Of a DNA stretch of 64,000 bases, positions 25,759-35,056 are shown piece by piece. A model generated the notes under the pieces. It did no database searches and was not told the DNA's origin. It was given only the letters and a program-made list of their open reading frames with translations. Every line of letters starts with the position of its first letter. Position 1 is the first letter of the stretch. The DNA comes from Actinomyces sp. oral taxon 897 (GTDB lineage: Bacteria > Actinomycetota > Actinomycetes > Actinomycetales > Actinomycetaceae): assembly GCF_002999235.1 (NCBI RefSeq), contig NZ_CP027236.1, positions 186,001-250,000 on the forward strand, read 5' to 3'. The position numbers and the translations under genes were made by a program.

Positions 25759-27198
25759 ATGAGGCAGCGACGCTCTGTCCATCCACACGACCCCAGGCGC
25801 CGGTTCCGTCTGGCTGTCACCGGTGTCCTCCTCCTCGGCGTCCTCGGGGGGATCGGTGCGTATACGCTCAGTCACTTAGGACAGGCTCTGCCCGGGACCA
25901 CGGTGGCCGGGCAGGACGTCTCCGGAATGGACCGCGCCCAGGTCGAGGACCTGGTCACCCGGCGCGCCGCGACGGCGACCGTGACAATCAGCGTGGAGGG
26001 CACGACGCTGACGGTGCCCCTGGGGGACCTGGCCCAGGTCGATGCGTCGGCCACCGCCGGCGCCGCGGTTAACGGCAACGCCTCCCCCTGGCGCCTCATC
26101 CGCTCCCTGGTCAGCCAGCGGGAGACCGGCGTGGTGGCCCGCATAGACCCCCAGGGCGTCACCGACCTGCTCCACAGGCTCAACTCCTCCCTGGCCAGCC
26201 CGCCCCAGGACGCCACCGTCTCCTGGGACGAGGCCAGCGGCTCGTTCGTGGTGGCACCCGGGGCGCCCGGCAGCACCGTCGGGCGCGGCGACCTGGAGAC
26301 CGCCGTCCAGGACGCCGCCAACGGCCTGGCTGACGCCCGCAGCACCCTGGAGCCGGTCCAGGGTGAGCCCGAGGTGACCACGGCAGAGGCCCAGGAGGCG
26401 GCCCAGGCCGCCACCGCCATGCTGTCCACCGACCTGTCCGTGAGCGTGGGTGAACGGTCCCACACGCCGTCGGCCTCCCAGAAGGCTGCCTGGATCGAGT
26501 TCCCGCTCAGCGGGGGCACGGTGGTGCCCACCGTCTCGGCCACCAAGGTGGGCCAGTGGGTGGACACGATCGTCGCCAAGGTGGACCGGGCGCCCGTCAA
26601 CGGCGTCAACGACGTGGACTCTGACGGTGACGTCCTCCAGCCGGCCCGTCCGCCCCTGCCGGGGCGCACCGTGGACAACGCCGCCGCCGTGACCGCCTCC
26701 CTGGTCCAGGGCCTCCAGAGCGGCCAGGCCGTGACCAGCGCGCTGACCTGGACCGAGACCCCTGCGGGCACGGACGAGCGCGTGGTTCCCTCCGGCCCGG
26801 AGCGCTTTGCCTACCGGGCCCGGGGGCACGAGAAGTGGATCGACGTCAACCTCACCGACTCCACCCTCACCACCTACGAGGGCCGGGAGGTGGTCCACGG
26901 CCCCGTCCTGGTCAACCACGGGGACGCCGACCACCCCACGTCCACCGGCACCTACCGGGTCTCCCAGCGTCAGGCCCAGCAGGACGTCGGCTGCTCACCG
27001 GAGGAGTCCTCCTGCCAGCGCGACGTGCCCTGGGTGGTCTCCTGGGACCAGGGTGCCCTCCACGGGGCGCCTGACACCCAGGACTTCGGCGTGGGGACGG
27101 ACGGGTCGGCCCACGGCTACGTGACCATGCCCGTTGCCGACGCCCAGGCGGTCTGGGACTGGGCGGAGGTCGGCACGGTGGTGGTCGTCCACGACTGA
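25759..27198 (+). CDS. L,D-transpeptidase-like (YkuD) protein lacking the catalytic Cys
   Basis: Membrane-anchored wall protein of 479 residues. A short basic N-terminus and one hydrophobic segment (about 16-36) are followed by a VanW/PG-binding-4-like region (from about 45, GTTVAGQDVSGMDRAQVEDL) and a second related repeat, then a C-terminal YkuD domain from about 350 (WIDVNLTDSTLTTYEG). The active-site signature should read SHGC; here it is SAHGYVTMP, with Tyr454 (codon at 27118-27120) in place of Cys and an extra Ala. Without the thiol it cannot do the standard transpeptidation and may only bind peptidoglycan. The ATG at 25759 was chosen by the basic N-terminus. Confidence 0.85.
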   Translation: MRQRRSVHPHDPRRRFRLAVTGVLLLGVLGGIGAYTLSHLGQALPGTTVAGQDVSGMDRAQVEDLVTRRAATATVTISVEGTTLTVPLGDLAQVDASATAGAAVNGNASPWRLIRSLVSQRETGVVARIDPQGVTDLLHRLNSSLASPPQDATVSWDEASGSFVVAPGAPGSTVGRGDLETAVQDAANGLADARSTLEPVQGEPEVTTAEAQEAAQAATAMLSTDLSVSVGERSHTPSASQKAAWIEFPLSGGTVVPTVSATKVGQWVDTIVAKVDRAPVNGVNDVDSDGDVLQPARPPLPGRTVDNAAAVTASLVQGLQSGQAVTSALTWTETPAGTDERVVPSGPERFAYRARGHEKWIDVNLTDSTLTTYEGREVVHGPVLVNHGDADHPTSTGTYRVSQRQAQQDVGCSPEESSCQRDVPWVVSWDQGALHGAPDTQDFGVGTDGSAHGYVTMPVADAQAVWDWAEVGTVVVVHD

Positions 27199-27332
27199 GT
27201 AGCCGACGGCTCGGCCGGGGCTGCGGCTCAGTTGGGGGCTACGGCTCGGCCGGCTACGGGATGACAGGCCGCAGCAGGCCCGCCCAGGCTGCCAGGCCCC
27301 TCCTGGACCAGGTGGGCCCGGCGCGCTCGCCC

Positions 27333-28061
27333 TCAGAGGAGTCGGGCCAGGACCGGGGCGAGGTCGCGCAGGGCCTGCCCGCGGTGGGAGATCGCGTTCT
27401 TCTCCTCAGGGCTCATCTGCGCCGTGGTGCGCCCTGAGCCGCCGGGGGCGTCCTCGCTGGCGGGTACGAACACCGGGTCGTAGCCGAAGCCGCCCTCACC
27501 GCGCGGGGCCGTCAGGAGCCGCCCCTCCATGGAGCGCTCGACCACCGTGACCACTGGGGTCTGCGCCAGGAGGCCCCCGCCCGGTGACGTCGCCCCGCCC
27601 CAGGCCCTGCCGCCCGGGGCCCACCCCCGGGGCACCGCGAGCACGGCGGCGCAGGTGAACCGCGCCCGACGGTGCGGTGCGCGGATGTCACGGAGCTGGT
27701 CCAGCAGGAGGCGCAGGTTCGCGGTGTCGTCGCCGTGGCGTCCGCACCAGCGGGCGGAGAAGATGCCCGGGGCCCCGCCCAGGACGTCCACGCACAGGCC
27801 TGAGTCGTCCGCGACGGCGGGCAGCCCGGTGGCCTCGGCCAGACAGCAGGCCTTGGTGCGGGCGTTGGTGGCGAAGGTCAGGCCGTCCTCGACCGGCTCG
27901 GGGGCGTCCAGGGAGGCGGCGGAGACGACCGCCTCCGGGGCCAGGCCCGGGACCAGAGGGGCCAGGATGGCCCGGAGCTCACTGAGCTTGCCCTGGTTGT
28001 GGGTGGCCAGGACCAGGCGTGCGCCCTGAGGCACCCGTACGGTGGGGGAGGTAGCGTTCAC
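27333..28061 (-). CDS. rdgB: XTP/dITP pyrophosphatase (RdgB/HAM1)
   Basis: Removes non-canonical purine nucleoside triphosphates; 242 residues, slightly long. The N-terminus [49 protein letters not shown] and the C-terminal [13 protein letters not shown] with [11 protein letters not shown] are family hallmarks. A roughly 20-residue insert ([18 protein letters not shown]) interrupts the region after the central strand. It overlaps rph by 4 bp, as is common in actinobacteria. It is convergent with the transpeptidase-like gene; the 134-bp gap repeats GGCTACGGCTCGGCCGG-like segments. Confidence 0.95.
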   Translation of the reverse strand: MNATSPTVRVPQGARLVLATHNQGKLSELRAILAPLVPGLAPEAVVSAASLDAPEPVEDGLTFATNARTKACCLAEATGLPAVADDSGLCVDVLGGAPGIFSARWCGRHGDDTANLRLLLDQLRDIRAPHRRARFTCAAVLAVPRGWAPGGRAWGGATSPGGGLLAQTPVVTVVERSMEGRLLTAPRGEGGFGYDPVFVPASEDAPGGSGRTTAQMSPEEKNAISHRGQALRDLAPVLARLL

Positions 28062-28858
28062 GCCTCCGCCTCCGGGTCTGCCGCCCCCGTGGAGGAGACG
28101 GTGAAGGTCTGCCCGTAGGGGCCCGCCAGGGCGCGGTACTGCAGGGCGGTCAGCTCGGCGTTGCCCTTGGCCGCCAGGTCCAGGAGGGCGTCCAGCTCGC
28201 CGCGGTCAAAGGGGGCGTGCTCGGCGGTGCCCTGGATCTCGATAAAGCGTCCGCTGCCGGTCTGGACCACGTTCATGTCCGTCTGAGCGCGCACGTCCTC
28301 CTCGTAGGGCAGGTCCAGGCAGGGGACGGAGTCGATCATGCCCACCGAGACCGCTGACAGGGAGTCCGCCAGGACGGGCCTGCCGCCGTGGGGCTTGACC
28401 AGGCCCTTGGAGGTGCCCCAGGCCACCGCGTCGGCCAGGGCTACGTAGGCCCCGGTGATCGCGGCGGTGCGGGTCCCGCCGTCGGCCTGGAGGACGTCGC
28501 AGTCCAGGGCGATGGTGTTCTCCCCCAGGGCGGACACGTCGATAACGCCTCGCAGGGAGCGCCCGATGAGCCGGGAGATCTCATGGGTGCGCCCACCGAC
28601 CCTGCCGCGCACCGACTCACGCGCGGAGCGCTCGGAGCCCGCCCGTGGCAGCATGGCGTACTCGGCGGTCACCCAGCCGGCGCCCCCTCCCTTGCGCCAG
28701 CGCGGTACGCCCTCGGTGAAGGAGGCGGCGCACAGGACGCGGGTGCGGCCGAAGGTGATCAGGACGCTGCCCTCGGCGTGGTCGAGCCAGTGACGGGTGA
28801 TGGTGACGGGACGTAGCTCGTCGGTGGCGCGTCCGTCCTTGCGGGAGGGGTCAGTCAT
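28058..28858 (-). CDS. rph: Ribonuclease PH
   Basis: Phosphate-dependent 3'-5' exoribonuclease that trims tRNA and rRNA ends; 266 residues. The N-terminus [21 protein letters not shown], the phosphate-binding [38 protein letters not shown] and [11 protein letters not shown] are typical. ATG at 28858 on the minus strand. In Deinococcus radiodurans the Ro orthologue Rsr works with 3' exonucleases including RNase PH during 23S rRNA maturation, so it is a candidate partner for the rsr/Y RNA locus at 41.7 kb. Confidence 0.97.
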   Translation of the reverse strand: MTDPSRKDGRATDELRPVTITRHWLDHAEGSVLITFGRTRVLCAASFTEGVPRWRKGGGAGWVTAEYAMLPRAGSERSARESVRGRVGGRTHEISRLIGRSLRGVIDVSALGENTIALDCDVLQADGGTRTAAITGAYVALADAVAWGTSKGLVKPHGGRPVLADSLSAVSVGMIDSVPCLDLPYEEDVRAQTDMNVVQTGSGRFIEIQGTAEHAPFDRGELDALLDLAAKGNAELTALQYRALAGPYGQTFTVSSTGAADPEAEA

Positions 28859-29015
28859 GGTGCCAGGTTACCCGTCGGCGCCGTGGCGTCCCGTCCTCCT
28901 GGTGGGGTATGGCCCCGTGCCCCGCCGTTGGGTAGCCTCGTGGCAGCCCGGTCGGCACCGCTCCTGGTCGTGCCCAGGCCGGGCGGACCGGAACCGAGTA
29001 CTGACGGAGGCTGTC

Positions 29016-29309
29016 ATGACCTACGTGAACATAACGGCGCTCGCCTTCCCCGCGGGCGCCCAGGAGGAGATCGAGAGGCGCTTTGCCGCGCGCCAGCGCG
29101 GTGTGGACGCCTCGGCGGGCTTCCAGGGCTTCGAGCTGCTGCGCCCGGTGGTCGGGGGGGACCGCTACTTCGTGGTGACCAGGTGGGACACGCGTGAGCA
29201 CTACGAGAGGTGGCTGGCGGCGCGCCCGGTCGACGGCCACCAGGACGACGTGCGTCGGGGCATGAGCGTGGACGTCCTCGGCTTCGAGGTCGTCCAGCTC
29301 GGGCAGTGA
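29016..29309 (+). CDS. MhuD/IsdG-like haem-degrading monooxygenase (ABM domain)
   Basis: Small dimeric ferredoxin-fold enzyme of 97 residues that would open haem and release iron. From memory it is close to Mycobacterium tuberculosis MhuD: VNITALAFPAGAQEEIERRF, then FQGFELLRPVVGGDRYFVVTRW. The Asn near residue 5, Trp in TRWD and a His in VDGHQDD correspond to the Asn-Trp-His triad of the IsdG family, though the His alignment is uncertain. ATG at 29016 behind GGAGG. The iron-chelate transporter at 61.8-64 kb may serve the same need, but they are not linked. Confidence 0.82.
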   Translation: MTYVNITALAFPAGAQEEIERRFAARQRGVDASAGFQGFELLRPVVGGDRYFVVTRWDTREHYERWLAARPVDGHQDDVRRGMSVDVLGFEVVQLGQ

Positions 29310-29349
29310 GCCCGTCGGCAGCGGACGGCGTGTGAGAGGAGAGGACGCG

Positions 29350-30003
29350 TTGACGACGACTGTCATCGTCCAGGAGAGCGTCGAGCACTACGAGCCCCCG
29401 CAGAGGGCGACGGCCAACCTTGAGATCGGCTTTGCTGAGTTCAGCCGGGAGCAGGCGCACCAGCGGGTCTCCGAGGTGCTCGGTGACGTGCGCGCCCAGG
29501 TGGAGGGGATGTACGACGGGAGCAGGGGGCCGGTGACGTGGTACTCCGTCTCCGGCGCCAGGACGTGGGTCCGCAAGGACGAGGACGGCACCAGGTTTCG
29601 TGAGGAGGTCGTCGTGAGGGCCAAGTTCAGCGACTTCCCCCGGCTCGGCTCCTGGCTGGACTCCGTCCTGCGACGTCAGGGCGTTCGCCTGAGGTCCGTC
29701 ACCTGGTCCGTTACCGAGCGTCGGCGCAAGGAGCTTGAGGCCCAGCTGCGGAAGGCTGCCGTGAGGGCGGCCATGGGCAAGGCGGAGCAGTACGCCGCGG
29801 CTGCCGGTATGCGTGTCGTCTCGGTCAGGACGATCGCCGACCGGGGCTACCTCGCTAAGGGCGCCGGACACCCCGGTGCGGCCGCGGCACCGAGCCGGGG
29901 CGGGAAGGCTCCTGGGGCGTCCACCACCTCCGACACCTACCAGTTCAGTCCGGAGGACATCCTGATGAGCGCCTCCGTCGAGGCTGAGTTCCTGGCGGAG
30001 TGA
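29350..30003 (+). CDS. SIMPL-domain (DUF541) protein
   Basis: Protein of 217 residues from a TTG start at 29350, chosen because GAGAGGAGAGG lies just before it (a GTG at 29332 is possible). The SIMPL-like core runs from ATANLEIGFAEFSREQAHQRV to ELEAQLRKAAVRAAMGKAEQYA, ending in a strand VEAEFL. No signal peptide is visible, unlike many members, so it seems cytoplasmic. Function unknown; relatives are outer-membrane or cell-envelope proteins and an interaction partner of a mammalian kinase. Confidence 0.8.
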   Translation: MTTTVIVQESVEHYEPPQRATANLEIGFAEFSREQAHQRVSEVLGDVRAQVEGMYDGSRGPVTWYSVSGARTWVRKDEDGTRFREEVVVRAKFSDFPRLGSWLDSVLRRQGVRLRSVTWSVTERRRKELEAQLRKAAVRAAMGKAEQYAAAAGMRVVSVRTIADRGYLAKGAGHPGAAAAPSRGGKAPGASTTSDTYQFSPEDILMSASVEAEFLAE

Positions 30004-30132
30004 GCTATACCTCACCCTGTTGGCCCGGAAGGGGGCCGACCCCGTCAAAAGGGCCCGTCCGGGTTCCGGGCCTGCCAGCGCCACCCTGGTCCTCCAGGAC
30101 CCTGCCCACCCGGGGTCCGGGCCGTGGGCCCG

Positions 30133-30217
30133 TGGTGCGCGAGAAGGGACTCGAACCCTCACGCCCGAAGGCACCAGGACCTAAACCTGGGGCGTCTACC
30201 AGTTCCGCCACTCGCGC
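30133..30217 (-). tRNA. tRNA-Leu (anticodon UAG), CCA encoded
   Basis: Class II cloverleaf read on the minus strand. Acceptor GCGCGAG pairs with CTCGCGC; the anticodon stem CCAGG/CCTGG closes loop TTTAGGT, so the anticodon is UAG (reads CUA). A long variable arm (GTGCCTTCGGGCGT) and T-arm GAGGG TTCGAGT CCCTT follow. ACCA is encoded at the 3' end. Confidence 0.97.
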
Positions 30218-30438
30218 TCGCCGGGACAGCCTACCTGATGGGACCAGGCCCTCTGCGCCCGGCCCCGGCGCCAGCAGGTGCGAGCCTGCCCCGGGGCGCG
30301 GAATCCTCGCGCCCCGGGGCAGGGCTGGTGCTCGGCGCCGGGCGCGCACTCGTCAGGCCGGGGCCTCTCCGGCACGCTACCGGCCGCGGCCTGCGCGGTC
30401 GCTGCCTGGCGGGCCGCTCAGGCAGCGCCGCGGGCCGC

Positions 30439-30615
30439 TCAGGCAGCCAGGGACAGGGCGTCCCGGGCCGCGTCCAGGCGCGCCAGGGCCCGCTCCAGGC
30501 GGGAGGGGGCGACGCCGTCGCCCAGGGAGCTCACCTCGGCGTGGGCGGCGTCCAGCTCGCGGAGGGCGGCCTTAAGGTCGCGCGTGCGCGGTGCGGTGGT
30601 CATGGTGTGCCTCAT
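30439..30615 (-). CDS. Small hypothetical protein, 58 residues
   Basis: A short frame with a good AAGGAG eight or nine bases before the ATG at 30613-30615. The product is mainly helical with heptad-like Leu/Ala spacing (LKAALRELDAAHAEV, then LERALARLDAARDAL), a likely short coiled coil or helical hairpin. I do not recognise a family. It lies between tRNA-Leu and the tRNA-Lys pair. An 18-bp direct repeat (GCGGGCCGCTCAGGCAGC) sits at its 3' end near 30409-30446. Confidence 0.55.
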   Translation of the reverse strand: MRHTMTTAPRTRDLKAALRELDAAHAEVSSLGDGVAPSRLERALARLDAARDALSLAA

Positions 30616-30885
30616 TGTCAGTCTCTCCTTCTCGTCGTGCTGGCCCGCAGGCCGCCCCGGGCGGACGGCAGGTGGATCCTGCGACCCGGGGGAGGGCCCC
30701 TGACGGCCTGGTAGCCGTAGTGCCCCAGGGCGTCGCCGCACTGGGCAGGGGCTCACGCGGAGGGCAACGCCGAACCGTCGGCGGGTGTTCCCAGGGGCTT
30801 GGCTCCGAGCAGTGGCCGCTGCGTCCGGTCGTGGACCGCAGGGCGGGCGTCGCGCCCGTGCTGGATAGGCCGTAGCCTGTCCGCG

Positions 30886-30961
<76 letters not shown>

Positions 30962-31004
30962 GACGTCGGTACGAGGACCGACGGCGCCCCCTTGTGAGGA
31001 GCCG

Positions 31005-31077
<73 letters not shown>

Positions 31078-31182
31078 GACGCTGCCAGACGTGATGGCCT
31101 CGCAACGGATGGGAACTCTACGGGCACCGGGTCGGGTTGTCCAGCCCGGGAACGGCGAAAACCCTGGAATGTGCGGTAAATC

Positions 31183-31620
31183 TCATTGCTTGCGGTCCGT
31201 GCGGCGCTTCCTGGCCTGGCGGGCCCTCTTCTGGGCCTCCACGGAGGCCTGGCGGGCCCGGTCGCGTCTGGACAGCCCCGGGGAGGCCGGGGGACGCCCG
31301 GCGTCAGCCACCTCCTGGGCCTCGGGCTCGCTGATCCTGCCGGTGCGGGAGAAGCTGCGGAACTGTGCCAGCCTGCGGGCGTCCTCCTCGCCCAGGCGGC
31401 TCCACAGGGGCAGGCCGAGCTTCTTCCTCTCCCGGAGCCGTTGCGCCACCTGCCAGCCCATGAGGGCCACGAGGCAGAAGGTCGCCGTGCCCCACAGGCC
31501 GTTCGCGGCGCGGTTGGTCAGGATAATGACGGCGCCGCTGGCCGTGCCCGCCAGCAGGATCGTGACGAGGACGACGGCGCTCAGGGACAGCCAGTACCTC
31601 TGGGCGGGGCTGGGTCGCAT
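31183..31620 (-). CDS. Hypothetical two-segment membrane protein with basic C-terminal tail
   Basis: 145 residues. Two transmembrane helices near the N-terminus (LSAVVLVTILLAGTASGAVI and GTATFCLVALMGWQVA) are followed by about 85 cytoplasmic residues rich in Arg and Lys, ending QKRARQARKRRTDRKQ. AGGAG lies six bases before the ATG at 31620. The positively charged tail might bind nucleic acid or ribosomes, but that is a guess. It lies 27 bp downstream of pip on the same strand, so the two may be cotranscribed. No family recognised. Confidence 0.7.
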   Translation of the reverse strand: MRPSPAQRYWLSLSAVVLVTILLAGTASGAVIILTNRAANGLWGTATFCLVALMGWQVAQRLRERKKLGLPLWSRLGEEDARRLAQFRSFSRTGRISEPEAQEVADAGRPPASPGLSRRDRARQASVEAQKRARQARKRRTDRKQ

Positions 31621-31647
31621 GGTTGCTCCTAGGGGCTGAAGTGTTGG

Positions 31648-32709
31648 TCAGGAGGCCGGGGCGGGTCCGGCAGGCGTGGGAGGACCGAGGCGGGCCATGC
31701 GGTCCGTGGCCTCCAGGAGGGCGCTCAGCGTCTCCGGCTCGCTGAGGGCGTGCCCGGAGGCGGGGGTCACCACGAGCTCGGCCTGGGGCCAGGCGCGGTG
31801 CAGGGCCCAGGCGGTGCCCATGGGGCAGGGGATGTCGTAGCGGCCCTGGACGATGGTGCCGGGGATCCGGTGGGCGGCCAGGACGTCCGCCCCGGCAATG
31901 AGCTGGCCGTCCTCCATCCAGCCGCGGTGGATGAAGAAGTGGTTCTCAATCCGTGCGAAGGCCGTGGCGAAGGCCGGATCCTGGACCTCGTCAATATGGT
32001 TCTGGTCGCGAAGAAGGGTGGAGGTGGCGGCCTCCCAGGTGGTCCAGGCCCGGGCGGCCGGGCCGTGGACCGCGGGGTCGGGGTCGCCCAGCAGCTCGTG
32101 GTAGCGCCGTATGTAACCACCAGGGGCGACGTCGGGGCCCGCCGCGGCGACAAAGGCCTCCCACTGGTCGGGGTAGATCATGTCCGCGCCCGCGCCCTCG
32201 TAGTACCAGTCCAGCTCACGTGCGCGCAGCGTGAAGATCCCCCGTAGCACCAGCGCCAGGACGTGCTCGGGGTGCCTCTCGGCGTAGGCCAGGGCCAGGG
32301 CCGACCCCCAGGAGCCGCCGAAGACCAGCCAGGAGCTGATCCCCAGGTGCGCGCGCAGGAGCTCCAGGTCGGCCACCAGGTGCCAGGTCGTGTTCGCCGA
32401 CAGGTCCGCCTCCGGTGCCCACGCGGGCGGGCGGGAGCGTCCGCAGCCGCGCTGGTCGGTCAGCACGATCCGGTAGCGGGCGGGGTCGAAGCAGCGCCGG
32501 TGCCAGGGGGAGCAGCCGCCGCCCGGGCCGCCGTGCAGGAAGACCGCCGGCAGGCCGTCGGGGTTGCCGCACTCCTCGTAGTAGACGCTCTGGCCGTCAC
32601 CGACGTCCAGCATGCCCGTGGCGTAGGGCTCGATCGGGGGGTAGAGGCGGCGTCGACCCGCGTCCGGCCGTGGTCGTGTCCACGTGGGCGAGGAGGTGGG
32701 GTGACTCAT
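31648..32709 (-). CDS. pip: Proline iminopeptidase (S33 family)
   Basis: Cytoplasmic serine peptidase that removes N-terminal proline; 353 residues. The oxyanion motif HGGPGGG (about 59), the segment DQRGCGRSRP, the nucleophile elbow GGSWGS (about S132), the acid Asp in VQGRYDIPCP and the base His in PASGHALSE are all present. The N-terminal 20 residues before YPPIEPYATGML are variable. ATG start at 32709; divergent from the ATP-grasp gene. Confidence 0.94.
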   Translation of the reverse strand: MSHPTSSPTWTRPRPDAGRRRLYPPIEPYATGMLDVGDGQSVYYEECGNPDGLPAVFLHGGPGGGCSPWHRRCFDPARYRIVLTDQRGCGRSRPPAWAPEADLSANTTWHLVADLELLRAHLGISSWLVFGGSWGSALALAYAERHPEHVLALVLRGIFTLRARELDWYYEGAGADMIYPDQWEAFVAAAGPDVAPGGYIRRYHELLGDPDPAVHGPAARAWTTWEAATSTLLRDQNHIDEVQDPAFATAFARIENHFFIHRGWMEDGQLIAGADVLAAHRIPGTIVQGRYDIPCPMGTAWALHRAWPQAELVVTPASGHALSEPETLSALLEATDRMARLGPPTPAGPAPAS

Positions 32710-32859
32710 AGGGGCATTGTGTCACCGGTGGTGCCGGCCCATGACCGGGGCGGGGCCGCTGGCCGCTGGGGGGCGGTGGCGGGCGACTGGAGGATCACGT
32801 ACCTCGTTTCCCGGCGCGGTGAGAGGACCACGTGGGGCATCTCACGGTAGTCTAGGGTC

Positions 32860-33780
32860 GTGACCAAGCCGATCGTGACCCTGGCTACCTCCGCCGACTT
32901 TCCGAACCTTGACGAGGACGACCGTGGCCTGCCTGACGCCCTGCGCGAGCGCGGCATCGAGCCCCGTGTGGCCATCTGGGACGACCCCGCCGTGAACTGG
33001 GACGACGCCGGTGTCGTCGTCATGCGCAGCGTGCGCGACTACGCCACGAAGGACAAGTACGCCGCCTTCCTGGAGTGGGCCCGCTCCCTGTCCCGCGTGG
33101 CCAACCACTCCGACGTCGTGACCTGGAACTCTGACAAGCACTACCTGGGGCGCCTGGCCGACCTGGGCGTACCCATGATCCCCACCACCTGGCTGGAGCC
33201 CACGGCGGGCCTGTCCAAGCACCAGGTCCACACCCGCTTCCCCGCGCAGGGGGACTTCGTGGTCAAGCCCGCCATATCCTCGGGCGGGCGGGGCACCGGC
33301 CGCTACACGTCCACGCACGCCGGGAGCCGTTCCCAGGCCATTAACGACGCCATGCACCACCTGCGCCACGGCCGCTCCGTCATGGTCCAGCGCTACCTGC
33401 AGGAGGTGGACCGCGGGGGGGAGATCTCCCTGGTCTACTTCAACGGCATCCTGTCCCACGCCGTGGACAAGGCCCCTATGCTCCACCCCCGCTTCCGCTC
33501 CACCGACGAGGTCCACGAGGAGATCGTGACGGCCCGGGAGCCCAGTGAGCAGGAGTGGCTGTGGGGCGAGCGGGTCCGCAAGGCCATCCACGGCCTCATT
33601 AAGGAGCACGCCGGGCGTGATATCCAGCTGCTCTTCAACCGCGTGGACATGGTGGGCGACGGCCAGGGCGGCTTCTACCTCATGGAGGTCTCCCTCATTG
33701 ACGCGGGCCTCTACCTGGGCTCGACACCGGATGCCCTGGACAACTTTGCCGACGCCATCGCCCAGCGTGTCTTCTGGTAG
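32860..33780 (+). CDS. ATP-grasp protein of unknown substrate
   Basis: 306 residues with an ATP-grasp fold: an N-terminal PreATP-grasp domain (IVTLATSADFPNLDEDDRGL to about 100), the ATP-binding lysine region GDFVVKPAISSGGRGTGRYT (about 127-147), RYLQEVDRGGEISLVYFNG and the Mg-binding end FYLMEVSLIDAGLYL. It resembles RimK-like and antibiotic-type ligases that join carboxylates to amines. TAGTCTAGGGTC directly before the GTG at 32860 suggests a leaderless transcript. No biosynthetic partners are nearby, so it is probably a conserved housekeeping orphan. Confidence 0.82.
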   Translation: MTKPIVTLATSADFPNLDEDDRGLPDALRERGIEPRVAIWDDPAVNWDDAGVVVMRSVRDYATKDKYAAFLEWARSLSRVANHSDVVTWNSDKHYLGRLADLGVPMIPTTWLEPTAGLSKHQVHTRFPAQGDFVVKPAISSGGRGTGRYTSTHAGSRSQAINDAMHHLRHGRSVMVQRYLQEVDRGGEISLVYFNGILSHAVDKAPMLHPRFRSTDEVHEEIVTAREPSEQEWLWGERVRKAIHGLIKEHAGRDIQLLFNRVDMVGDGQGGFYLMEVSLIDAGLYLGSTPDALDNFADAIAQRVFW

Positions 33781-33789
33781 GCTCCCTCC

Positions 33790-34170
33790 ATGCGCACCAT
33801 CCTTAATGTCATCTGGGTAATATTCGGCGGTTTCTGGCTGTTCCTGGGCTACTTTTTGGCCGGGGTCATTGCCTGCGTACTCATTATAACCATCCCTATT
33901 GGAGTGGCCTCCTTCCGCATTGCCGGGTACGCCCTGTGGCCCTTCGGCCGTGAGGTCGTCCCCACCCGGGGTGCGGGGGTCATGACCGGGCTCGCCAATG
34001 TGGTGTGGTTCCTGGTGGCCGGGCTCTGGCTGGCCCTCGGGCACCTTATTACCGCGACCCTGCAGGCGATCACGATTATCGGCATCCCCCTGGCCGTCGC
34101 CAATATCAAGATGATCCCGGTGACCTGCTTCCCCTACGGCAAGCAGGTGGTCAGCACCCGCTGGCGCTGA
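33790..34170 (+). CDS. YccF-domain inner membrane protein
   Basis: 126 residues with two YccF repeats: ILNVIWVIFGGFWLFLGYF with IPIGVASFRIAGYALWPFGR, and GLANVVWFLVAGLWLALGHL with IGIPLAVANIKMIPVTCFPYG. About four membrane segments. Function unknown in any species I know. ATG starts nine bases after the ATP-grasp stop, probably in the same transcript. Confidence 0.92.
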   Translation: MRTILNVIWVIFGGFWLFLGYFLAGVIACVLIITIPIGVASFRIAGYALWPFGREVVPTRGAGVMTGLANVVWFLVAGLWLALGHLITATLQAITIIGIPLAVANIKMIPVTCFPYGKQVVSTRWR

Positions 34171-34389
34171 CCGCGGAGGCGCTCCCGGCCCAGGGGCGGG
34201 TCCGGTGCGCGCGGGACCGGTACCGACGCGGGCCCGTCTGCGCGGTCCCGCCAGGTGTGCCCACCACGCGCGGATACGGTGGCGTGGGGCGAGGTCTGCG
34301 AGCTGGCCGGGTCGGTCGTGGTAAGGCGCTGCCCCGTGCTGCCCCCGGTTCCGGCCCGCGGGGCGCTCCTGCGGGCAGCCGCGCCTGCC

Positions 34390-35052
34390 TCAGCGTGCCG
34401 GTCGCGTCATGGCCCAGTAGTCGGGCATGTCCGCGGGGGGCCTCAGGGTGGTGGCGTCCTCAAACCCGTGACGGGTGTAGAGGCGTGCGGCGGCGCGGGT
34501 CGTGGCCTCCAGGTGGGCGACGGCGTGGTCGGCGTCGACCCGTTCCAGGCCGTGGCGCAGCAGTGCCGAGCCGGTACCGGTCCCACGAGCGGTAGGTGCG
34601 ACGGCGATCATGTACAGGTACCAGTGCGGGTCGCGGGGGCTGGCGGACTCGCACAGGGCGGCGTCGAGCCGGATGAGCTCCCAGGCGTCGCCCAGGACCT
34701 CCAGGTCCAGCCCCTCCGGCAGCTCCTCGGGGTCCGGCAGGGGGCGGTTGGTCCCGGTCTGCCGGGGCGCGTCCCACAGGGCGGTCCCCAGGATCCTGTC
34801 CTCGGCGTCCACGGCCAGGTCCACCACGGCAGGTGCCTGCGGGTCCAGGTAGTGGGTGGACAGCTCGACCCGGTGCAGGTGGTCCAGGGCCGCGTACGGG
34901 TCCGGGGCCGCGGCCGTGATAGCGCTCATGAGCGGGTCGGCTGCGAAGACGCCTGTCAGCAGGCTGGTGACGGCGTCAAGATCCTCGGGGACGGCGGGAC
35001 GGATCGCGACGGTAGGGAGGGGACCTGGCATGGTGCCATCCTGCCCCGTCAT
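34390..35052 (-). CDS. GNAT-family N-acetyltransferase
   Basis: Acetyl-CoA-dependent transferase of 220 residues or 214 from the internal ATG at 35034. The fold is visible: IRPAVPEDLDAVTSLLTGVF, the central strand HWYLYMIAVAPTARGTGTGSALLRHG with the CoA-binding pyrophosphate loop RGTGTG, then LEATTRAAARLYTRHGFE. The substrate cannot be predicted. Upstream, two copies of a 26-bp repeat lie between it and rsgA. Confidence 0.87.
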   Translation of the reverse strand: MTGQDGTMPGPLPTVAIRPAVPEDLDAVTSLLTGVFAADPLMSAITAAAPDPYAALDHLHRVELSTHYLDPQAPAVVDLAVDAEDRILGTALWDAPRQTGTNRPLPDPEELPEGLDLEVLGDAWELIRLDAALCESASPRDPHWYLYMIAVAPTARGTGTGSALLRHGLERVDADHAVAHLEATTRAAARLYTRHGFEDATTLRPPADMPDYWAMTRPAR

Positions 35053-35056
35053 TCTG

